A DNA stretch of 51,953 nucleotides, from contig JAYUCY010000055.1 of NCBI GenBank assembly GCA_043740085.1, positions 1-51,953 of the forward strand, in the 5' to 3' direction. Position numbers and translations under genes: made by a program. Below the pieces are notes generated by a model that saw only the letters and a program-made list of their open reading frames with translations, did not search any database and was not told the origin of the DNA. Shown here piece after piece: positions 33,064 to 42,067 of the stretch. The stretch is from UBA668 sp043740085 (lineage in GTDB: Bacteria; Actinomycetota; Acidimicrobiia; Acidimicrobiales; Ilumatobacteraceae). The first letter of the stretch is position 1. Each line of letters opens with the position of its first letter.

Positions 33064-33092
33064 TTGGGGCGGTGGCGTCGCCACGGTAGGCT
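33064..33092 (+). promoter_or_regulatory. Candidate promoter of the bL37-like gene
   Basis: TTGGGG (33064-33069) and TAGGCT (33087-33092) are spaced by 17 bases. The ATG of the mini-gene lies eight bases after the -10 hexamer and there is no ribosome-binding sequence, so a leaderless transcript is expected. A GTGGC-GTC-GCCAC hairpin lies between the two hexamers. Confidence 0.45.
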
Positions 33093-33100
33093 CGAAATCT

Positions 33101-33187
33101 ATGTCGAAGAAGACCAAGAAGCGCAAGGCGCGCCTGCGCCGCAGCAAGGCAAACCACGGCAAGCGCCCCAACATGGGGCGTGGCTGA
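33101..33187 (+). CDS. Large ribosomal protein bL37-like, 28 residues
   Basis: A tiny basic protein, MSKKTKKRKARLRR followed by SKANHGKRPNMGRG. The segment SKANHGKRPN is the hallmark of the mycobacterial/actinobacterial 50S protein bL37, which is about 24 residues long and begins with a Lys/Arg-rich stretch. It is too short for most gene finders. Its last eight bases overlap the GTG start of the prolyl oligopeptidase gene. Confidence 0.85.
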   Translation: MSKKTKKRKARLRRSKANHGKRPNMGRG

Positions 33188-35243
33188 CGCACCCCTAGCC
33201 CCTGCACCCGCCTCTCGGCGTGGTGCCGAGGCCGACGTCTTTCACGACGTTGTCGTTGAAGGCGCTGTCGATGAAGCCGTGACGGTGGCGGATCCGTATC
33301 GGTGGCTGGAGGACGGTGAGTCCCCCGAAGTCGCTGCGTGGGTAGCAATACACAACCGAAGAACTCGCGAGGCGCTCGATGCTCGGCCCACATGGGGGCG
33401 GTGGCACGAGCGTCTTTCCGTGCTCACCGCACTGCCAACGGTGCTGTCCCTGCGGGTCGCCGGCGACCACCTGTTCCTGTTGGAACGTGCTGCTGGTGCC
33501 GACCAATACTCGCTGGTTGTCCGTAGCGCGAGCGATCCGCTGGCGCTCACACGCACGCTGCTGGACCCTGCGCAGCTCGCGACCGACGGTGCGGTCGCCA
33601 TCGACTGGTATCACCCCTCGGCCGACGGCAGCCAGGTTGCGTACGGCCTCAGCGAGGGCGGCACGGAGAACAGCGTGCTGCACGTGATGAACGTCGTCAC
33701 TGGCGAGGTCGCTGCCGAGCGGATACCCGACACTCGCGCCGCCAGCGTTGCCTGGCTGCCCGACAACTCGGGGTTCTGGTATGCCGTGTACGAGTTGGGC
33801 TCCGAGTACCACCGCCACATCCGCTTCCACCGACTTGGCACCGACCATGCGACCGACACTGTGGTGTTCGACCGTCAGCCAACCCCCGAGTCGTGGCCCG
33901 ACGTCTCCGTCAGTCGCGATGGCCGGCACGTCCTCGTGCATGTGATGGTGAAGTGGACGCAGACTGACATCCACCTGCTCGACACCGTCACCGGTGAATG
34001 GACAGCGGTCGTCGAGGGGGTCGATGCGCAAACGTCTCTTCGCGTCGAAGACGACTCGTTGGTGGGCGTGACCACCCGCGACGCACCCAACGGACGAGTG
34101 GTTCGGGCATCGCTGGTGGCCCCGCGAGCGTGGCAGACAGTGGTCGCCGAGCGCCCCGACGTCGTCCTCGGCGGCTGCACCGCGTTCGGCGACGAACTAC
34201 TGGTGGTTGCCAGTCGCATCGCCATCGACAGGGTCGAGCGCTACACACTTGATGGCGCGGCTGCTGGCGACATCGATCTCGGTGCGGTCAGCGTGGTCGC
34301 GCTCGACGCGGACGCCGGGCGCGCATTCATCGCCATTGGTACGTTCGGCGCGCCAGTCGCAGTCCAACGGTTCACCGCCGCCGACGGCCTGCAGCCATGG
34401 TCTGCCGCTCCCGACCCTGCGGTGCTGGCGAATCTCACTGTCACGCAGGTGCACTATCCATCGCTGGACGGCACGCTGATTCCGATGTTCGTTGCGCACC
34501 GCGTCGACGTCACACCGTCGGCCGAGACGCCCCTCATCCTCACCGGTTACGGTGGCTTTGCGATCACTGAATCGCCGACGTGGATGCCCAATCTCGCGGC
34601 GTGGTGCGCGGCCGGTGGCGTGTATTGCATCGCAGGATTGCGCGGCGGCTACGAGTACGGCGATTCGTGGCATCACGCTGGCCGACGCGCCAACAAACAG
34701 CGCGTGTTCGACGACTTCCATGCCGCGGCCGACTGGCTGGTCGCGCAGCGCTACACCGCTCGCGAACGCATGGCCATCCATGGCGGCAGCAACGGCGGCC
34801 TGCTGATGGGTGTCGCGATCACGCAACGGCTCGACCTGGCTCGTGCCGTGTGGTGCGCGGTTCCTTTGCTGGACATGATCCGCTTCCCGCAGTTCCTCAT
34901 CGCCCGACTGTGGACCGACGAGTACGGCGACCCCGACGTACCCGAGGAGTTCGGCTGGCTGCACGCCTACTCGCCGTACCACCACGTGCACGACGGTGCC
35001 GACTATCCGGCCGTGCTGTTCACCACTGCCGAGGGCGACACCCGAGTCGACCCGTGTCACGCCCGCAAGATGACTGCCGCGCTCATTTCTGCGAGCGGCA
35101 GCCAGAGCGAGCGGCCAATTCTGCTGGCCCAGACCGGGCGCGCCGGTCACGGAGTTGGCAAGCCGGCCAGCATGAGGGTCGCTGAGGGCACCGATGTGCT
35201 GGCGTTCTTCTCGTGGCAGCTGGGCATCGAGCACCTCGTATGA
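33180..35243 (+). CDS. Prolyl oligopeptidase family serine peptidase (S9A)
   Basis: A 687-residue cytoplasmic peptidase (no signal peptide). The N-terminus has DPYRWLEDGESPEVAAWV, the family's opening helix, followed by a beta-propeller. The C-terminal hydrolase domain holds the catalytic set: Ser537 in HGGSNGGLLMG, Asp620 in TAEGDTRVDP and His657 in GRAGHGVGKP. TGYGGFAITESPTW and GLRGGYEYGDSWHHAGRRANKQRVFDDF are also S9A signatures. It cleaves short proline-containing peptides. The GTG start lies inside the bL37-like gene. The stop overlaps the next ATG (ATGA). Confidence 0.95.
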   Translation: MADAPLAPAPASRRGAEADVFHDVVVEGAVDEAVTVADPYRWLEDGESPEVAAWVAIHNRRTREALDARPTWGRWHERLSVLTALPTVLSLRVAGDHLFLLERAAGADQYSLVVRSASDPLALTRTLLDPAQLATDGAVAIDWYHPSADGSQVAYGLSEGGTENSVLHVMNVVTGEVAAERIPDTRAASVAWLPDNSGFWYAVYELGSEYHRHIRFHRLGTDHATDTVVFDRQPTPESWPDVSVSRDGRHVLVHVMVKWTQTDIHLLDTVTGEWTAVVEGVDAQTSLRVEDDSLVGVTTRDAPNGRVVRASLVAPRAWQTVVAERPDVVLGGCTAFGDELLVVASRIAIDRVERYTLDGAAAGDIDLGAVSVVALDADAGRAFIAIGTFGAPVAVQRFTAADGLQPWSAAPDPAVLANLTVTQVHYPSLDGTLIPMFVAHRVDVTPSAETPLILTGYGGFAITESPTWMPNLAAWCAAGGVYCIAGLRGGYEYGDSWHHAGRRANKQRVFDDFHAAADWLVAQRYTARERMAIHGGSNGGLLMGVAITQRLDLARAVWCAVPLLDMIRFPQFLIARLWTDEYGDPDVPEEFGWLHAYSPYHHVHDGADYPAVLFTTAEGDTRVDPCHARKMTAALISASGSQSERPILLAQTGRAGHGVGKPASMRVAEGTDVLAFFSWQLGIEHLV

Positions 35244-35860
35244 CCGCCGTCGGCGAACTGGTCATTGCCTCGTCCGTCGAACCGTGGCGGGCCATTGGAC
35301 TACAGGTCAGTGACGGTGTAGCTCGTGTCGGCGGCATCGCGTTGCGCTTTGTACCGGCCAGCGGCGGGCGCGGCGGCGTCGTCTCATGGGGTCTTGTCGG
35401 CTCGCTCACCGACGGCGTCGACATCGACGGGCTCGCGACGCATCACCTCGAGGAAGCGCTCGAGGGTGGACGCGGCCATGCGCTCGACATCGTCGGGTTT
35501 GACCACCTTGTCGTGATGACGTCGTCGCTGGAGCGGACGTGCGGTGCAATCGAGGCTGCCACCGGCGAGCCGTTGAAGCGGATTCGAGAGGCCGGCGCCG
35601 TTCGCCAGGGCTTCCACCGTCTGGGTGAGCTGATCATCGAAGTGGTCGAGTCGCCGCAGGTCACCGCCACGACCGCCAGTTTCTGGGGCTTTGTGTGGAA
35701 CGTGGCCGACCTGCATGCGACGTGCGACCACCTTGGTCCCGACGTCATCTCTCCGCCCAAACCCGCGGTGCAACCCGGTCGCTTCATCGCCTCCGTCCGC
35801 GCCTCCGTGGGTCTCGGTCTCCCGCTTGCACTGATGACGCCCACTTCGAGCGGTCGTTAG
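35240..35860 (+). CDS. VOC (glyoxalase/dioxygenase fold) family protein
   Basis: A 206-residue protein whose middle and C-terminus read HALDIVGFDHLVVMTSSLERTCGAIEAATGEPLKRIRE and then LGELIIEVVESPQ and FWGFVWNVADLHATCDHLG, the beta-alpha-beta modules of the vicinal oxygen chelate superfamily. His and Glu positions compatible with metal binding are present (FDHLVV, IIEVVE). It is coupled to the peptidase gene by ATGA and converges with the nuclease gene, overlapping it by four bases. Substrate unknown. Confidence 0.82.
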   Translation: MTAVGELVIASSVEPWRAIGLQVSDGVARVGGIALRFVPASGGRGGVVSWGLVGSLTDGVDIDGLATHHLEEALEGGRGHALDIVGFDHLVVMTSSLERTCGAIEAATGEPLKRIREAGAVRQGFHRLGELIIEVVESPQVTATTASFWGFVWNVADLHATCDHLGPDVISPPKPAVQPGRFIASVRASVGLGLPLALMTPTSSGR

Positions 35861-36846
35861 TCCTCGACGTCGACTACATCCTGGTCGGCAAGGTCGCGGT
35901 TGAGGAAGGCCATGCCTTCGATGCACTCGTTGTTGAGCGGGCACCAGCGGCACGCGAAGCCGGGTCGTTTGACAGGCGGGCGCCCCTCGATCTTGAGCTC
36001 AATGTGCTTCTCGATGCCAGCCAGTGCGCGGGTGAGCCCAGCCTGCAACGTGCCTTCGGTGACGTCTTCAACTTCGCTCTCCGCGTAGTCGAGGTAGTAC
36101 GTGACCAGCTTGCGTGGTGGCACCGACTGGCGAAGGGTTTGCACGACTGCGTAAAAGCGCAGATCTTCGCGGTGGTGGTGAGAGCGGCTGCCGCTCTTGA
36201 AGTCGACGATCAGCAGGCGGCTCTCGCGGCCGAAGGGTTTGCCGATCTGGAGGTCGACCTTGCCCGACATCTCGATAGTGCCCGGCGGCCGCCACTTGGC
36301 TGCCGCCTCTAGGACGGGCTGCGCGGAGAGCGGCAGCGGAGGGAAGTCCTGCAGGAACTTGGTGGTGCGGTCGACGGCACGGCTGCGGAGTTCTGCCCAG
36401 TCCGCGTCGGAGAGGCCGGCGACGAACGAGCCACGAGAGTCGGCCTGGTCGGCCAATCGGGCGAGTGCTTCGTCGACTACCTGCGCGGGTGCCGCTTCGC
36501 CTCGCCAGTTCAGCGCGAGTTCGATGGCCTTGTGGGCCACAAAGCCGGCGGCCGAGGCTGGGCGCCACTCGAAGTCGTCGGGCTGCAGGTGCAATACCTC
36601 GCAGCCGTGCACTTTGGAGAGGAACGACTTGCTGACCCACAGCGTCTCGCCGCCCAACCGGCCAGAGAGCTCGGCCACGGACTGCGTTGCCTCGGCGATG
36701 AGTTCGGCCACGAACGCCTGGTCGAACACCATCGTCTCGTCGCTGCGCCGCATGAGCGCCAGCGTGCGCTCCTGTGCCGGCGAAAAACCTGATGCCGGCG
36801 ACACGGAGGGCGCTGGCGTCGGCGGCGGCGCGTCGGGTTCTTCCAC
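35857..36846 (-). CDS. PD-(D/E)XK nuclease family protein with probable Fe-S cluster (RecB/Cas4/AddB-like)
   Basis: A 329-residue protein with the RecB-type nuclease core: GKVDLQIG (Asp198) and LLIVDFKSGS (Asp215-x-Lys217), plus HKAIELALN earlier (His105). Four cysteines are arranged C82-x216-C299-x2-C302-x5-C308 around the nuclease core, the arrangement that binds 4Fe-4S in AddB and Cas4. No helicase gene or CRISPR array is nearby, so this is a stand-alone protein. The first 35 residues are Pro/Ala-rich and probably disordered. The GTG at 36846 is used, with an AGG upstream. Its role in DNA repair is inferred. Confidence 0.85.
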   Translation of the reverse strand: MEEPDAPPPTPAPSVSPASGFSPAQERTLALMRRSDETMVFDQAFVAELIAEATQSVAELSGRLGGETLWVSKSFLSKVHGCEVLHLQPDDFEWRPASAAGFVAHKAIELALNWRGEAAPAQVVDEALARLADQADSRGSFVAGLSDADWAELRSRAVDRTTKFLQDFPPLPLSAQPVLEAAAKWRPPGTIEMSGKVDLQIGKPFGRESRLLIVDFKSGSRSHHHREDLRFYAVVQTLRQSVPPRKLVTYYLDYAESEVEDVTEGTLQAGLTRALAGIEKHIELKIEGRPPVKRPGFACRWCPLNNECIEGMAFLNRDLADQDVVDVED

Positions 36847-36911
36847 GCCTGGGACACTACCGGTGGGGTCTCACAGGGAACCGCGTCACACCCTTCTGGC
36901 ACCATCGGGTT

Positions 36912-37259
36912 ATGGCAATCAATCAGTCAACGCTCGACTTTGCACACGCCGCCCGGCTTCTCGGGCGCGAGGCCCGTCGCCGCGACCTGGTGGCACCCAG
37001 CTATCGCTGCCCGCCCCGCATCGTTGGCGTGCAGCGGTCGCTTCGTCGCTTTCCACAGGGTGGCGCCACGGTGGCCGTGCAGTTGAAGGGGCGGCCGTGG
37101 CTGGCCGTCTTGGGCGACATGATCGAAGGGGTGGTCGTGGCCAACAGTCTGCTGCCGCCGCATGCCGACAGGCTGCGCAACGAACTCTGGCAAGCGGTTG
37201 GCGCGCAACCAACGTCGCTGGCGGCCGCACCGCCACCGGTGCGGGCTACGGCTGCATAG
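36912..37259 (+). CDS. Conserved-looking small protein of unknown function
   Basis: This 115-residue protein begins with MAINQSTLDFAHAARLLGREARRRDLVAP, then RCPPRIVGVQRSLRRFPQGGATVAVQLKGRPWLAVLGDMIEGVVVANSL. The N-terminal third is an Arg-rich amphipathic helix; the middle is a compact beta segment. No signal peptide or membrane segment is present. Codon use matches its neighbours and it diverges from the nuclease gene over 65 bases, so it is probably real. I do not recognise the family. Confidence 0.7.
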   Translation: MAINQSTLDFAHAARLLGREARRRDLVAPSYRCPPRIVGVQRSLRRFPQGGATVAVQLKGRPWLAVLGDMIEGVVVANSLLPPHADRLRNELWQAVGAQPTSLAAAPPPVRATAA

Positions 37260-37281
37260 CCCGGGAAGCGTGCAGCCCCGC

Positions 37282-39273
37282 TTACTGCGGCAGGTAGAGG
37301 TACAGCACCACGGTTTTGCCCGCCGGTACTGACGCTTTGGCGCTACTCAGGTCGTCGGTGTCGAATGCGGCTGGCCCCATCACGATCACCACCAGCAGGT
37401 CGCCTTGCGGTGTGAAGTAGCCGGTCTCGATGGTGTCATCGATACCGAGGTCTTGGTTGCCCGCCGTCTCGAAACCGATCTCGTTCAGGACAGCCTCGAA
37501 GGCATCGGACGCTTCTTGCGAAGTGAGCGAGGTGGTGCGAGCCTCCCCGTAGCCCAGCGACTCGGTGAGGCCCAGCGCAGCGCTGACTGCGGGAAGGGAG
37601 ACGACGTCGCTGAACTCGGCGGGGAAGTCGAGGTTGCCCCACCATGCGGGTTCCTCGATGGCCGGGTCGGGGTCGCACACGGTGCCGTCTTTCGGCAGCG
37701 TGAGATCAGCGAGCAGCGCCGCCTCGATGTCGGTGACGCAGACGCTGGCCAGCAACTGGCCGTGGCCTTCACCGGTGAAGGTGACCATTCGGGCGTTCGG
37801 CCCCAGCTCAGCGGTCATCTCCTCCGCCCAGCGAATGGGTGTGGCCGGGTCGTTCGTCCCGCCCACGACCACGATTGGGCCGGCGCCCGAGTAGTCCAGC
37901 GGCACCACGTCGGTACGGCCGGTGAGCTGCTCGCAATCGTCGCCGTCCGTGTCGGTCAGATCGCCGATGGTGACATCGGCCCCGAAGCGCGGTGCTTGCT
38001 CTTTGATCTTCGCCAACAGAGCTTCGGGGTTGTCGGGCGGGGGAGTAGAGATGCCGCTCGCGCACGAGATGATGCCGATCGATTGGAACAGGGTGTTGAA
38101 CGTGCCATCTTTGTTGCGACCGTTGTAGTCGTCGGCGAGTGAGAAGATTCCAGCAGGATCGCCGGCTTCGGCGGCAGCGAGCGCTGCGGCCAGCACAGGC
38201 CATTCGCTCTTCGAGTACAGCGCGGCAGTAGTGGCTCGGTCGAGAGTGCTCTGGTTGCCTTTGCGACCGTCGGTTGCGATCAGCGGTGTCGCGTCCAGGA
38301 GCAGGCGCAGTGCATCCCAGCGGGCCCCGACATCAGGGGCATTGAATGAGCATGCGGTGTCGTCTTCGCACCATGCTGCCCAGTCGTTGAAGGCGCCTTC
38401 GAAGCCGACCAGCTGGGTGAGGTACTGCTGCTCGATCGTATCGCCGTTGGGTTCGTAGGCGCTGTCGAGCACCATTGCCCGCACGCGATCGGGGAAAAGT
38501 GTGGCGTAGACACCGCCGAGGTAGGTGCCATACGAGATGCCAAGGAAGGTCATCTGCTCATCGCCCAGGCCGGCGCGAATCAAGTCCATGTCGCGGGCCG
38601 TATTGGCGGTGGAATAGAACTTCAGCGTGTCGCCGTAGTTGGCCTTGCAGCCGTCGACGAAGCCCTGGTCGGCCTCGTCCAGCAGTGCTTGCTCCTCGGG
38701 TGTATCGGGCGTGTCGTCGAGGTAGAGGTGTGCGTCTTGGAAGGCGTCGTCGACGCACTTGATGCCGCCACTACGGTCCACACCACGGGGGTCGAAGCCA
38801 ATGATGTCGAACTGTGTGAGGCCCAACTCGCTCTGGATCACGCTGCCGCTGACAGCAATGGGCTCGAAACCGGAGCCGCCCGGACCCCCCGGGTTGAAGA
38901 GCACCGCTCCCTGACGGTCGCCGGTGGCGGGCACGCGCACCACGGCAAGATCCAGCGTGTCACCGTCGGGCGTGTCGTAGTCCAACGGCACCGCCAGCGT
39001 GGCGCACTCGAGTACAGGATCCTCGGCGAGTTTGTCGGTACACGCGCCCCATTCGATGATGCCGGCCGACACTGAGTCGTTGGAAGGCACGTCGTTGGTC
39101 GGGATGTCGGTGGTGAGCGGCGTGGTGTCGCCGGTGCCCGTCGATTCTGGCGCGGTGTCGGCCGTGATCGTCATGCGATCTTTGACTGTGACGCCATCGT
39201 TGCTGCTGCAGCCGGCGCCAAGAACCGCCACGGCCGCGATGATGGTGACTGTGGCCCGACGCCTCGCTCGCAT
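37282..39273 (-). CDS. Secreted lipoprotein alpha/beta hydrolase, TAP-like (tripeptidyl aminopeptidase type)
   Basis: A 663-residue exported lipoprotein: Arg-rich N-terminus, hydrophobic stretch and lipobox VLGAGCSS, followed by a Thr/Asp/Ser-rich linker. The hydrolase domain has VLFNPGGPGGSGFEP (oxyanion), FDIIGFDPRGVDRSG, the nucleophile elbow LGISYGTYLGG, and the TAP-like C-terminal part with VVVGGTNDPATPIRWAEEM (Asp) and TGEGHGQ (His). Related Streptomyces SlpD/Tap enzymes cleave tripeptides outside the cell. About 130 further residues follow the hydrolase. The ATG at 39273 is used; a GTG at 39282 would add three residues. It diverges from modA. Confidence 0.9.
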   Translation of the reverse strand: MRARRRATVTIIAAVAVLGAGCSSNDGVTVKDRMTITADTAPESTGTGDTTPLTTDIPTNDVPSNDSVSAGIIEWGACTDKLAEDPVLECATLAVPLDYDTPDGDTLDLAVVRVPATGDRQGAVLFNPGGPGGSGFEPIAVSGSVIQSELGLTQFDIIGFDPRGVDRSGGIKCVDDAFQDAHLYLDDTPDTPEEQALLDEADQGFVDGCKANYGDTLKFYSTANTARDMDLIRAGLGDEQMTFLGISYGTYLGGVYATLFPDRVRAMVLDSAYEPNGDTIEQQYLTQLVGFEGAFNDWAAWCEDDTACSFNAPDVGARWDALRLLLDATPLIATDGRKGNQSTLDRATTAALYSKSEWPVLAAALAAAEAGDPAGIFSLADDYNGRNKDGTFNTLFQSIGIISCASGISTPPPDNPEALLAKIKEQAPRFGADVTIGDLTDTDGDDCEQLTGRTDVVPLDYSGAGPIVVVGGTNDPATPIRWAEEMTAELGPNARMVTFTGEGHGQLLASVCVTDIEAALLADLTLPKDGTVCDPDPAIEEPAWWGNLDFPAEFSDVVSLPAVSAALGLTESLGYGEARTTSLTSQEASDAFEAVLNEIGFETAGNQDLGIDDTIETGYFTPQGDLLVVIVMGPAAFDTDDLSSAKASVPAGKTVVLYLYLPQ

Positions 39274-39354
39274 GGCCGCCACGGTAATCGCCGCCAGGTC
39301 AGCCGCAACATCGGGCAGGTGACCCCGCCCTTCCGTGCGTCATTGGTCAGCCGA

Positions 39355-39380
39355 TGACTCTGATTAGTCACAGTGTGACT
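39355..39380. promoter_or_regulatory. Operator-like cluster of TGACT half-sites upstream of modA
   Basis: AGTCACA-G-TGTGACT (39366-39380) is a perfect 7+1+7 palindrome ending 12 bases before the modA ATG. A third half-site TGACT at 39355-39359 is in the same orientation as the one at 39376, 21 bases away, two helical turns. TATTGT at 39380-39385 is a possible -10 element, so a protein bound here would block the promoter. The PadR regulator at the end of the operon is a candidate binder. Confidence 0.55.
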
Positions 39381-39392
39381 ATTGTGAGAAGT

Positions 39393-40166
39393 ATGCGTAG
39401 ATCATCTCGACTTCTCATCGCTTCGGTCGCTCTATTGGGCTTCCTCGGTGCCGCCTGCGGCTCCGACGATTCCGATGGCGCAGCGACGAGCACTAACGAC
39501 GTCACCGTCTTTGCTGCTGCCTCCCTGACCGCTGCATTCACCGAAATTGGTGAGGCGTTCATGGTGAAGTACCCAGCGGCGAACGTGAAGTTCAACTTCG
39601 CCGCGTCATCCGAACTGGTGACGCAGATTGGCGAGGGTGCGCCCGCCGATGTGTTTGCATCCGCCGACAAGGGCAACATGACCAAGCTGACCGACACCGG
39701 CAACAACGCGACCGAGCCAGAGATCTTCGCGACCAACCTGCTGGAGATAATGGTGGGCCCAGGCAACCCGAAGGGGATCGCCGGCGTTGCCGATCTGGCC
39801 AACGAGAATCTGATCGTGGTCATCTGCGCTCCGGAAGTTCCCTGTGGCAAGTACGCCGCGCAGATCTTCGTATCCGCCGGTGTGACGGTGACTCCGAAGT
39901 CGCTGGAAGAGAACGTGAAGGCAGTGGTGAGCAAGGTGACGTTGGGCGAAGCGGATGCCGGCATTGTCTACAAGACCGATGTGACTGCCGCTGGCGACAG
40001 GGCCGCGGGCGTGGCGATTCCGGCCGACATCAACGTGCTCGCCGAGTACCCGATCGCTGTGACCAAGGAAGCGCCGAACGCCGAAGGCGCACAGGCCTTC
40101 ATCGACTTCGTCAAGAGCGATCAGGGTCAGAAGATTCTGGCCTCGTACGGCTTCCTGGCGCCATGA
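39393..40166 (+). CDS. modA: Molybdate ABC transporter substrate-binding lipoprotein
   Basis: ModA captures molybdate (or tungstate) outside the membrane and delivers it to ModBC. The 257-residue protein has a lipoprotein signal (RRSSRLLIASVALLGFLGAACGS) and the mature start VTVFAAASLTAAFTEIGEAF. Ligand-loop residues appear in NFAASSELVTQI and ASADKGNM, and the closing segment GIVYKTDV is typical of the family. The ATG at 39393 has GAGAAG upstream. Its stop overlaps the modB start (ATGA). Confidence 0.95.
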   Translation: MRRSSRLLIASVALLGFLGAACGSDDSDGAATSTNDVTVFAAASLTAAFTEIGEAFMVKYPAANVKFNFAASSELVTQIGEGAPADVFASADKGNMTKLTDTGNNATEPEIFATNLLEIMVGPGNPKGIAGVADLANENLIVVICAPEVPCGKYAAQIFVSAGVTVTPKSLEENVKAVVSKVTLGEADAGIVYKTDVTAAGDRAAGVAIPADINVLAEYPIAVTKEAPNAEGAQAFIDFVKSDQGQKILASYGFLAP

Positions 40167-40996
40167 GTCGAAGCCGGCGCCGAGGTAGGCGCGTCAGTCT
40201 GCCCGCCCCGGTGTTGGCCCTGGCCGTCGTGGCGGTGATGTTCTTCGCGCTCCCACTCATTGGCCTGCTCTGGCGGGCGCCTTGGTCGAATGCCTGGAGC
40301 TATCTCACCGAGGAGCACGCGCTCACCGCGTTGCGGTTGTCGTTGATCTGTTCCCTGTGGGCCACGCTGCTCTCGGTGGTGTTTGGTGTGCCGTTGGCGT
40401 GGCTACTCGCTCGTGTCGAGTTCCCCGGCCGGGGTGTGGTGAGGGCGCTGTGCACACTCTCGATGGTGCTGCCGCCAGTGGTCGGTGGAGTGGCATTGTT
40501 CTTCGCGCTCGGCAGGCGCGGTGTGGTTGGGCAGTACCTGGACCGCTGGTTCGACTTCCGCCTGCCCTTCACCACAGCGGGCGTGGTGGTCGCCCAGACG
40601 TTTGTGGCGATGCCCTTCTTGGTCATCACCGTTGAGGCGGCGCTACGGCAGCTGGACCAGCGCGTTGAAGATGCGTCGCGTACCCTCGGCGCGTCGCGCT
40701 GGTACACGTTTCGGCGGGTGACGCTGCCCGCTGTGCGTCCCGCGCTCGTTGCCGGCGCGGTGCTTGCGTGGGCTCGCGCGCTCGGAGAGTTCGGCGCGAC
40801 CATTACGTTTGCCGGCAACTTCCCTGGCACCACACAGACGATGCCGTTGGCCGTGTACCTCGCCCTGGAGACCAACCCCGAGCAGGCGATCGTGCTCGCG
40901 CTGCTGCTGATCGCGGTCTCGTTCGCCGTGCTCGTGGGTCTGCGCGACCGGTGGTTCGGCCGCAACGACCGATCGGCTGCGACGGTGCTCGCATGA
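40163..40996 (+). CDS. modB: Molybdate ABC transporter permease
   Basis: A 277-residue membrane protein with about six hydrophobic helices. The cytoplasmic EAA loop reads VEDASRTLGASRWYTFRRVTLP, followed by ALGEFGATITFAGNFPGTTQTMPLAVY, a strong ModB/CysT-type signature. It forms the channel of the molybdate importer. Both ends overlap neighbouring genes by four bases, so modABC is translationally coupled. Confidence 0.96.
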   Translation: MSRSRRRGRRVSLPAPVLALAVVAVMFFALPLIGLLWRAPWSNAWSYLTEEHALTALRLSLICSLWATLLSVVFGVPLAWLLARVEFPGRGVVRALCTLSMVLPPVVGGVALFFALGRRGVVGQYLDRWFDFRLPFTTAGVVVAQTFVAMPFLVITVEAALRQLDQRVEDASRTLGASRWYTFRRVTLPAVRPALVAGAVLAWARALGEFGATITFAGNFPGTTQTMPLAVYLALETNPEQAIVLALLLIAVSFAVLVGLRDRWFGRNDRSAATVLA

Positions 40997-42048
40997 CGCT
41001 CTCGGCTTCATTCTCGTTGCAGTTGGGCTCGCTCGATCTGCAGGCCGACCTTGAGGTCAAGCCGGGTGAGTTGCTGGCCTTGCTCGGTCCGAACGGTGCT
41101 GGCAAGAGCACCCTGTTGCGCTGCCTCGGCGGGCTGGCTCCCATCGATGCCGGCCGCATCGTGATTGACGGTCTGGTGGCCGATGAACCCGCCTCCGACA
41201 CGTTCGTCGAACCCGAGAACCGACCGATCGGTTTCGTGTTTCAGAACTACCTGCTGTTCGAGAACATGACGGTGTTGGAGAACGTTGCTTACGGACTCCG
41301 TGCGCGCAGGGCCCCGAAGGCGCACGCCCGTCGCACTGCCCGCGAGTGGCTCGAGCGAGTTGGGCTTTCCGAGTACGCCGACCAACGGCCGCGCGCCCTG
41401 TCGGGTGGCCAGGCGCAACGGGCGGCGCTTGCGCGTGCTCTTGCTACCGATCCGCGGCTGCTGCTGCTTGATGAACCGCTCGCCGCACTCGACGCGGGCA
41501 CGCGCAGCAGCGTTCGTCGCGACCTGCGCCGGCATCTTGAGACGTTTGAGGGCGTGCGCATTCTTGTTACTCATGACCCGGTCGATGCGTACGCGCTCGC
41601 CGACCGAGTTGCGATTCTGGACGCGGGCCGCATTGTTCAAGTTGGCACGCTTGCGGAGGTGACGGCGCATCCGCGATCGCGCTACGTGGCCGACCTTGTC
41701 GGCGTCAACCTGGTCACCGGTGTTGTCATCGATGGTGTGCTCACCACCGAAGCCGGTGCTCACGTCGTCATCGCCGACGCGCAGTCCGGCCCGTCGTTTG
41801 CGGTGATTCGCCCGCCGTCGATCTCCCTGGTGCGCGAACCCGTCGCCGGTTCCAGCGCCCGCAATACGTGGGCCGGCACGATCGCCGAGGTCGATCGTCT
41901 TGGCGATCGCGTGCGTGTCGGTATCGACGGCCAACTTCCGCTCACGGCTGAGATCACCGCCGCGGCCCTTGATGCGCTGCAGCTGCGACCTGGCAACGAG
42001 ATCTACGCGTCCGTCAAGGCGACCGACATCGAGGTGTACCCGGCATGA
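40993..42048 (+). CDS. modC: Molybdate ABC transporter ATP-binding protein
   Basis: A 351-residue ABC ATPase. Walker A LLGPNGAGKST, a Q-loop in GFVFQNYLLFENM, the signature LSGGQAQRAALARAL, Walker B LLLLDEPLAALD and the switch His in LVTHDP are all present. The C-terminal region from about residue 230 includes a TOBE-type molybdate-binding domain (FAVIRPPSISLVRE and NEIYASVKATDIEVYP). The ATG overlaps the modB stop. A PadR regulator begins 20 bases downstream on the same strand. Confidence 0.96.
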   Translation: MTLSASFSLQLGSLDLQADLEVKPGELLALLGPNGAGKSTLLRCLGGLAPIDAGRIVIDGLVADEPASDTFVEPENRPIGFVFQNYLLFENMTVLENVAYGLRARRAPKAHARRTAREWLERVGLSEYADQRPRALSGGQAQRAALARALATDPRLLLLDEPLAALDAGTRSSVRRDLRRHLETFEGVRILVTHDPVDAYALADRVAILDAGRIVQVGTLAEVTAHPRSRYVADLVGVNLVTGVVIDGVLTTEAGAHVVIADAQSGPSFAVIRPPSISLVREPVAGSSARNTWAGTIAEVDRLGDRVRVGIDGQLPLTAEITAAALDALQLRPGNEIYASVKATDIEVYPA

Positions 42049-42067
42049 ACGGCTCCGCGGTGCGACC

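Noticed and set aside
35857..36846. Cas4 of a CRISPR system
   Set aside because: The nuclease core and cysteines resemble Cas4, but no cas gene or repeat array is in the window. The protein is also longer than Cas4.
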